A DNA stretch of 64,000 bases from an uncultured bacterium (GTDB lineage Bacteria > Actinomycetota > Coriobacteriia > Coriobacteriales > Coriobacteriaceae): the NCBI GenBank assembly GCA_905215755.1, contig CAJMRE010000007.1, positions 1 through 64,000 of the forward strand. Direction: 5' to 3'. The notes beneath the pieces were generated by a model. The model made no database searches and had not been told where the DNA came from. It worked only from the letters and a program-made list of their open reading frames with translations. Shown one piece after another: positions 62,022-64,000 of the stretch; position 1 is the first letter of the stretch; the number at the start of each line of letters is the position of its first letter. Made by a program: the position numbers and the translations under genes.

Positions 62022-63133
62022 TGGCGGCCGGACAGCCGGCGCGCTCCGGTATCGACTTTTCGGCATTTCGCGATTCCAAGCTGGCTCGCGAGCTCATCGA
62101 ACGCATTCATGAGCTTGTCGGCGACCGCGCCATCAACCTTATGGAAGTCTGCGGCACGCATACCGTGAGCATCGGGCGCTATGGCTTTCGCTCCATTATG
62201 CCGGCCGGGCTCAAGCTGCTGAGCGGCCCGGGCTGCCCCGTCTGCGTCACCGCCAACCGCGACATCGACCACGCAATCGCGCTCGCCAACATAGACGGCG
62301 CCATCATCACCACCTTTGGCGACATGATGCGCGTGCCCGGATCATCCACCTCGCTCGCTGCGCAAAAGGCGGCGGGGCGCGATATTCGCATCGTCTACTC
62401 CCCGCTCGATGCACTCGATATCGCCGAGCAAAACCCTGATCGCCCGGTCATTTTTATGGGCGTGGGCTTTGAGACCACAACGCCCACCATCGCCGCCGCC
62501 ATTTTGGAGGCCGATGCACGCGGACTCCAAAACTTCTCGGTCTATTGCGCCCACAAGACCACGCCGCCGGCGTTGCGCGCCATCGCCAACGACCCCGAGA
62601 CCGCCATCGACGGCTTTATCCTGCCGGGCCACGTCGCCACCATCACGGGCTTGGCGCCCTTTAGCTTTTTGGTCGACGAGTTTAAGACTCCAGGCGTGGT
62701 AACGGGATTTGAGCCGGTCGACATCTTGCAGGGTATCTGCATGCTGGTCCAGATGGTTGTTGAGGGGCAACCCGCGATCGACAACGCCTACCGTCGCGGC
62801 GTCAATGCCGACGGCAATCCTGTGGCGCGCCAGCTGGTCGAGCAGGTATTTGAGCCGTGCGATACCACGTGGCGCGGGCTGGGATCGATTGCGGCTTCGG
62901 GACTCGCCATTCGTCCCGAGTTTTCGCACTTTGATGCCAGCATGCGCTTTGACGTGTCCACCGAGCCGACGGTCGAGCCACGCGGGTGCCGCTGCGGCGA
63001 CGTGCTGCGCGGGGCCATTACGCCGAGCGACTGCCCCCTGTTCGGCCACGCTTGTACGCCCGAGCATCCCGTCGGCCCCTGCATGGTGAGCTCCGAGGGC
63101 AGCTGCGCAGCATATTTCCGCTACCGAGGCTAA
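62021..63133 (+). CDS. hypD: hydrogenase maturation protein HypD
   Basis: A 370-residue iron-sulfur scaffold on which the Fe(CN)2CO group is built. The start is a GTG overlapping the hypC stop. Motifs: LMEVCGTHTVSIGRYG, LLSGPGCPVCVTANRDID, VIFMGVGFETTTPTIAAAI, GFILPGHVATITG, and the C-terminal cysteine cluster GCRCGDVLRG...CPLFGHACTPEHPVGPCM for the [4Fe-4S] cluster. Confidence 0.97.
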   Translation: MAAGQPARSGIDFSAFRDSKLARELIERIHELVGDRAINLMEVCGTHTVSIGRYGFRSIMPAGLKLLSGPGCPVCVTANRDIDHAIALANIDGAIITTFGDMMRVPGSSTSLAAQKAAGRDIRIVYSPLDALDIAEQNPDRPVIFMGVGFETTTPTIAAAILEADARGLQNFSVYCAHKTTPPALRAIANDPETAIDGFILPGHVATITGLAPFSFLVDEFKTPGVVTGFEPVDILQGICMLVQMVVEGQPAIDNAYRRGVNADGNPVARQLVEQVFEPCDTTWRGLGSIAASGLAIRPEFSHFDASMRFDVSTEPTVEPRGCRCGDVLRGAITPSDCPLFGHACTPEHPVGPCMVSSEGSCAAYFRYRG

Positions 63134-63217
63134 TAGGTTCCGCCGTTCTAACGAACGGCGGACCAGTCGACGCTGCGCCTCACCCATATAATTCCACCCA
63201 CGATTGGAGTTTTCGAT

Positions 63218-64000
63218 ATGTCCCATAGCGTTACCGATAGCACCGTCTTGCTGGGCCACGGCTCTGGCGGCCAGATGATGAAACGCATCATCGACGAGGT
63301 CTTTTTGGATGCCTTTGGGTCGCCCGAGCTGCTCGAGGGCAACGACGCCGGCGTCGCCGCACTGCCCGCGAGCGGGCGCATCGCCATGTCGACCGACAGC
63401 TTTGTAGTCTCGCCGCAGTTCTTCCCCGGTGGCAACATCGGCCGCCTTGCCGTGTGCGGAACCGTCAACGATGTCGCGACCTCGGGCGCCAACGTGCGCT
63501 ACCTGTCGTGCGGCTTTATCCTCGAAGAGGGCTATCCCATGGATAAGCTCCACCAGATTGTGCAGACGATGGCCGAAACGGCGCGCGAGGCGGGCGTGTC
63601 CATAATCACGGGCGACACCAAGGTAGTCGAGCGTGGCGGCGCCGACGGCGTCTACATCAATACCGCCGGCGTGGGCGAGGTTCCCACGGGTGTGGCGCTC
63701 AGCGGCGCCAACTGCCGCCCCGGCGATGTCATTCTGGTATCGGGTACACTGGGCGACCACGGCATCGCCATCATGAGCCAACGCGAGGGCTTGGCGTTTT
63801 CGAGCACGATCGAAAGCGATGCCGCACCGCTCAACCACCTGATTGCCGACGTTCTGGCCGCAGCACCCGACACACGCTGCTTCCGCGACCCCACGCGCGG
63901 TGGCCTGGCCTCGACGCTCAACGAGTTTGCGCAGGCCAGCGGCGTTGCCATGGAAATCGACGAGGACGATGTGCCCGTGCGCCCCGACGTGCAGGCCGCC
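63218..64000 (+). CDS. hypE: hydrogenase maturation protein HypE, N-terminal part (cut by window edge)
   Basis: About 261 codons of HypE, the AIR-synthase-like enzyme that dehydrates the carbamoyl group from HypF to cyanide. Visible are VLLGHGSGGQMMKRIIDEVF, FVVSPQFFPGGNIGRLAVCG, VNDVATSGANVRYL and DPTRGGLASTLNEFAQASG. TTGGAG precedes the ATG after an 84-bp gap from hypD. The catalytic C-terminal cysteine (PRIC motif) would lie beyond the window. Confidence 0.95.
   Translation, partial: MSHSVTDSTVLLGHGSGGQMMKRIIDEVFLDAFGSPELLEGNDAGVAALPASGRIAMSTDSFVVSPQFFPGGNIGRLAVCGTVNDVATSGANVRYLSCGFILEEGYPMDKLHQIVQTMAETAREAGVSIITGDTKVVERGGADGVYINTAGVGEVPTGVALSGANCRPGDVILVSGTLGDHGIAIMSQREGLAFSSTIESDAAPLNHLIADVLAAAPDTRCFRDPTRGGLASTLNEFAQASGVAMEIDEDDVPVRPDVQAA

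Overview
The window is one contiguous stretch of high-GC bacterial chromosome (estimated by eye at about 60% GC, not computed) with short intergenic gaps. Gene content points to the Coriobacteriia, most likely the gut anaerobe genus Collinsella: pyruvate:ferredoxin oxidoreductase, a mannose-family PTS, an HspR-controlled dnaK-grpE-dnaJ operon, [NiFe]-hydrogenase maturation genes, an actinobacterial-style FHA/PknB/PP2C cell-wall cluster and many small palindromic repeats. The genus is inferred from these families; no rRNA or other phylogenetic marker was compared.

Layout. 1-1382: 5' part of nifJ. 1834-5522: a first Ser/Thr phosphosignalling operon (secreted or anchored protein, kinase, FHA protein). 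5769-10002: recR, ybaB and dnaX, with an opposite-strand orphan gene between ybaB and dnaX. 10118-21178: a membrane protein, then a second, larger phosphosignalling and cell-wall operon (kinase, two FHA proteins, PP2C phosphatase, a single-polypeptide SEDS glycosyltransferase-transpeptidase fusion, PASTA kinase). 21283-21660: tRNA-Arg(CCT) with its 3' end repeated in a 128-bp tandem array. 21795-25077: mannose-type PTS plus DUF956. 25415-30651: hypA, a large multidomain flavoprotein, a divergent TetR regulator and a DUF5692 membrane protein. 30884-35081: an anchored hypothetical protein, an IS200-like element, a DUF4143-type ATPase and a small protein. 35212-37839: clpB. 38207-40846: three small anchored proteins embedded in palindromic repeats. 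41096-43396: an aconitase-family hydratase. 43828-48127: dnaK-grpE-dnaJ-hspR. 48672-48857: 2[4Fe-4S] ferredoxin. 49060-52924: nadA-nadB-nadC-niaR. 53218-55217: LytTR two-component system. 55278-57619: an unknown gene with an IS605-type tnpA-tnpB element inserted just upstream. 57723-64000: trxA, a small protein, nikR, then hypF-hypC-hypD-hypE (hypE cut by the right edge).

How the genes work together. The 10983-21178 operon combines kinases, their FHA readers and a phosphatase with a fused peptidoglycan polymerase/crosslinker, a plausible self-contained unit that couples wall synthesis to phosphorylation. nifJ, the ferredoxin, the flavoprotein and the hyp genes suit an anaerobe that disposes of electrons through ferredoxin and hydrogenase. 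nikR beside hypFCDE, with hypA elsewhere, gives nickel control and nickel insertion. The nad operon carries its own NiaR repressor and a large palindrome over its promoter. clpB and dnaK share an identical split 27-nt upstream motif that probably places them in one heat-shock regulon.

The most unusual features are the fused SEDS-PBP protein, the tRNA-derived tandem array, and a dense collection of palindromic elements near gene 3' ends, including one family of five copies with an exact 10-25-10 geometry.
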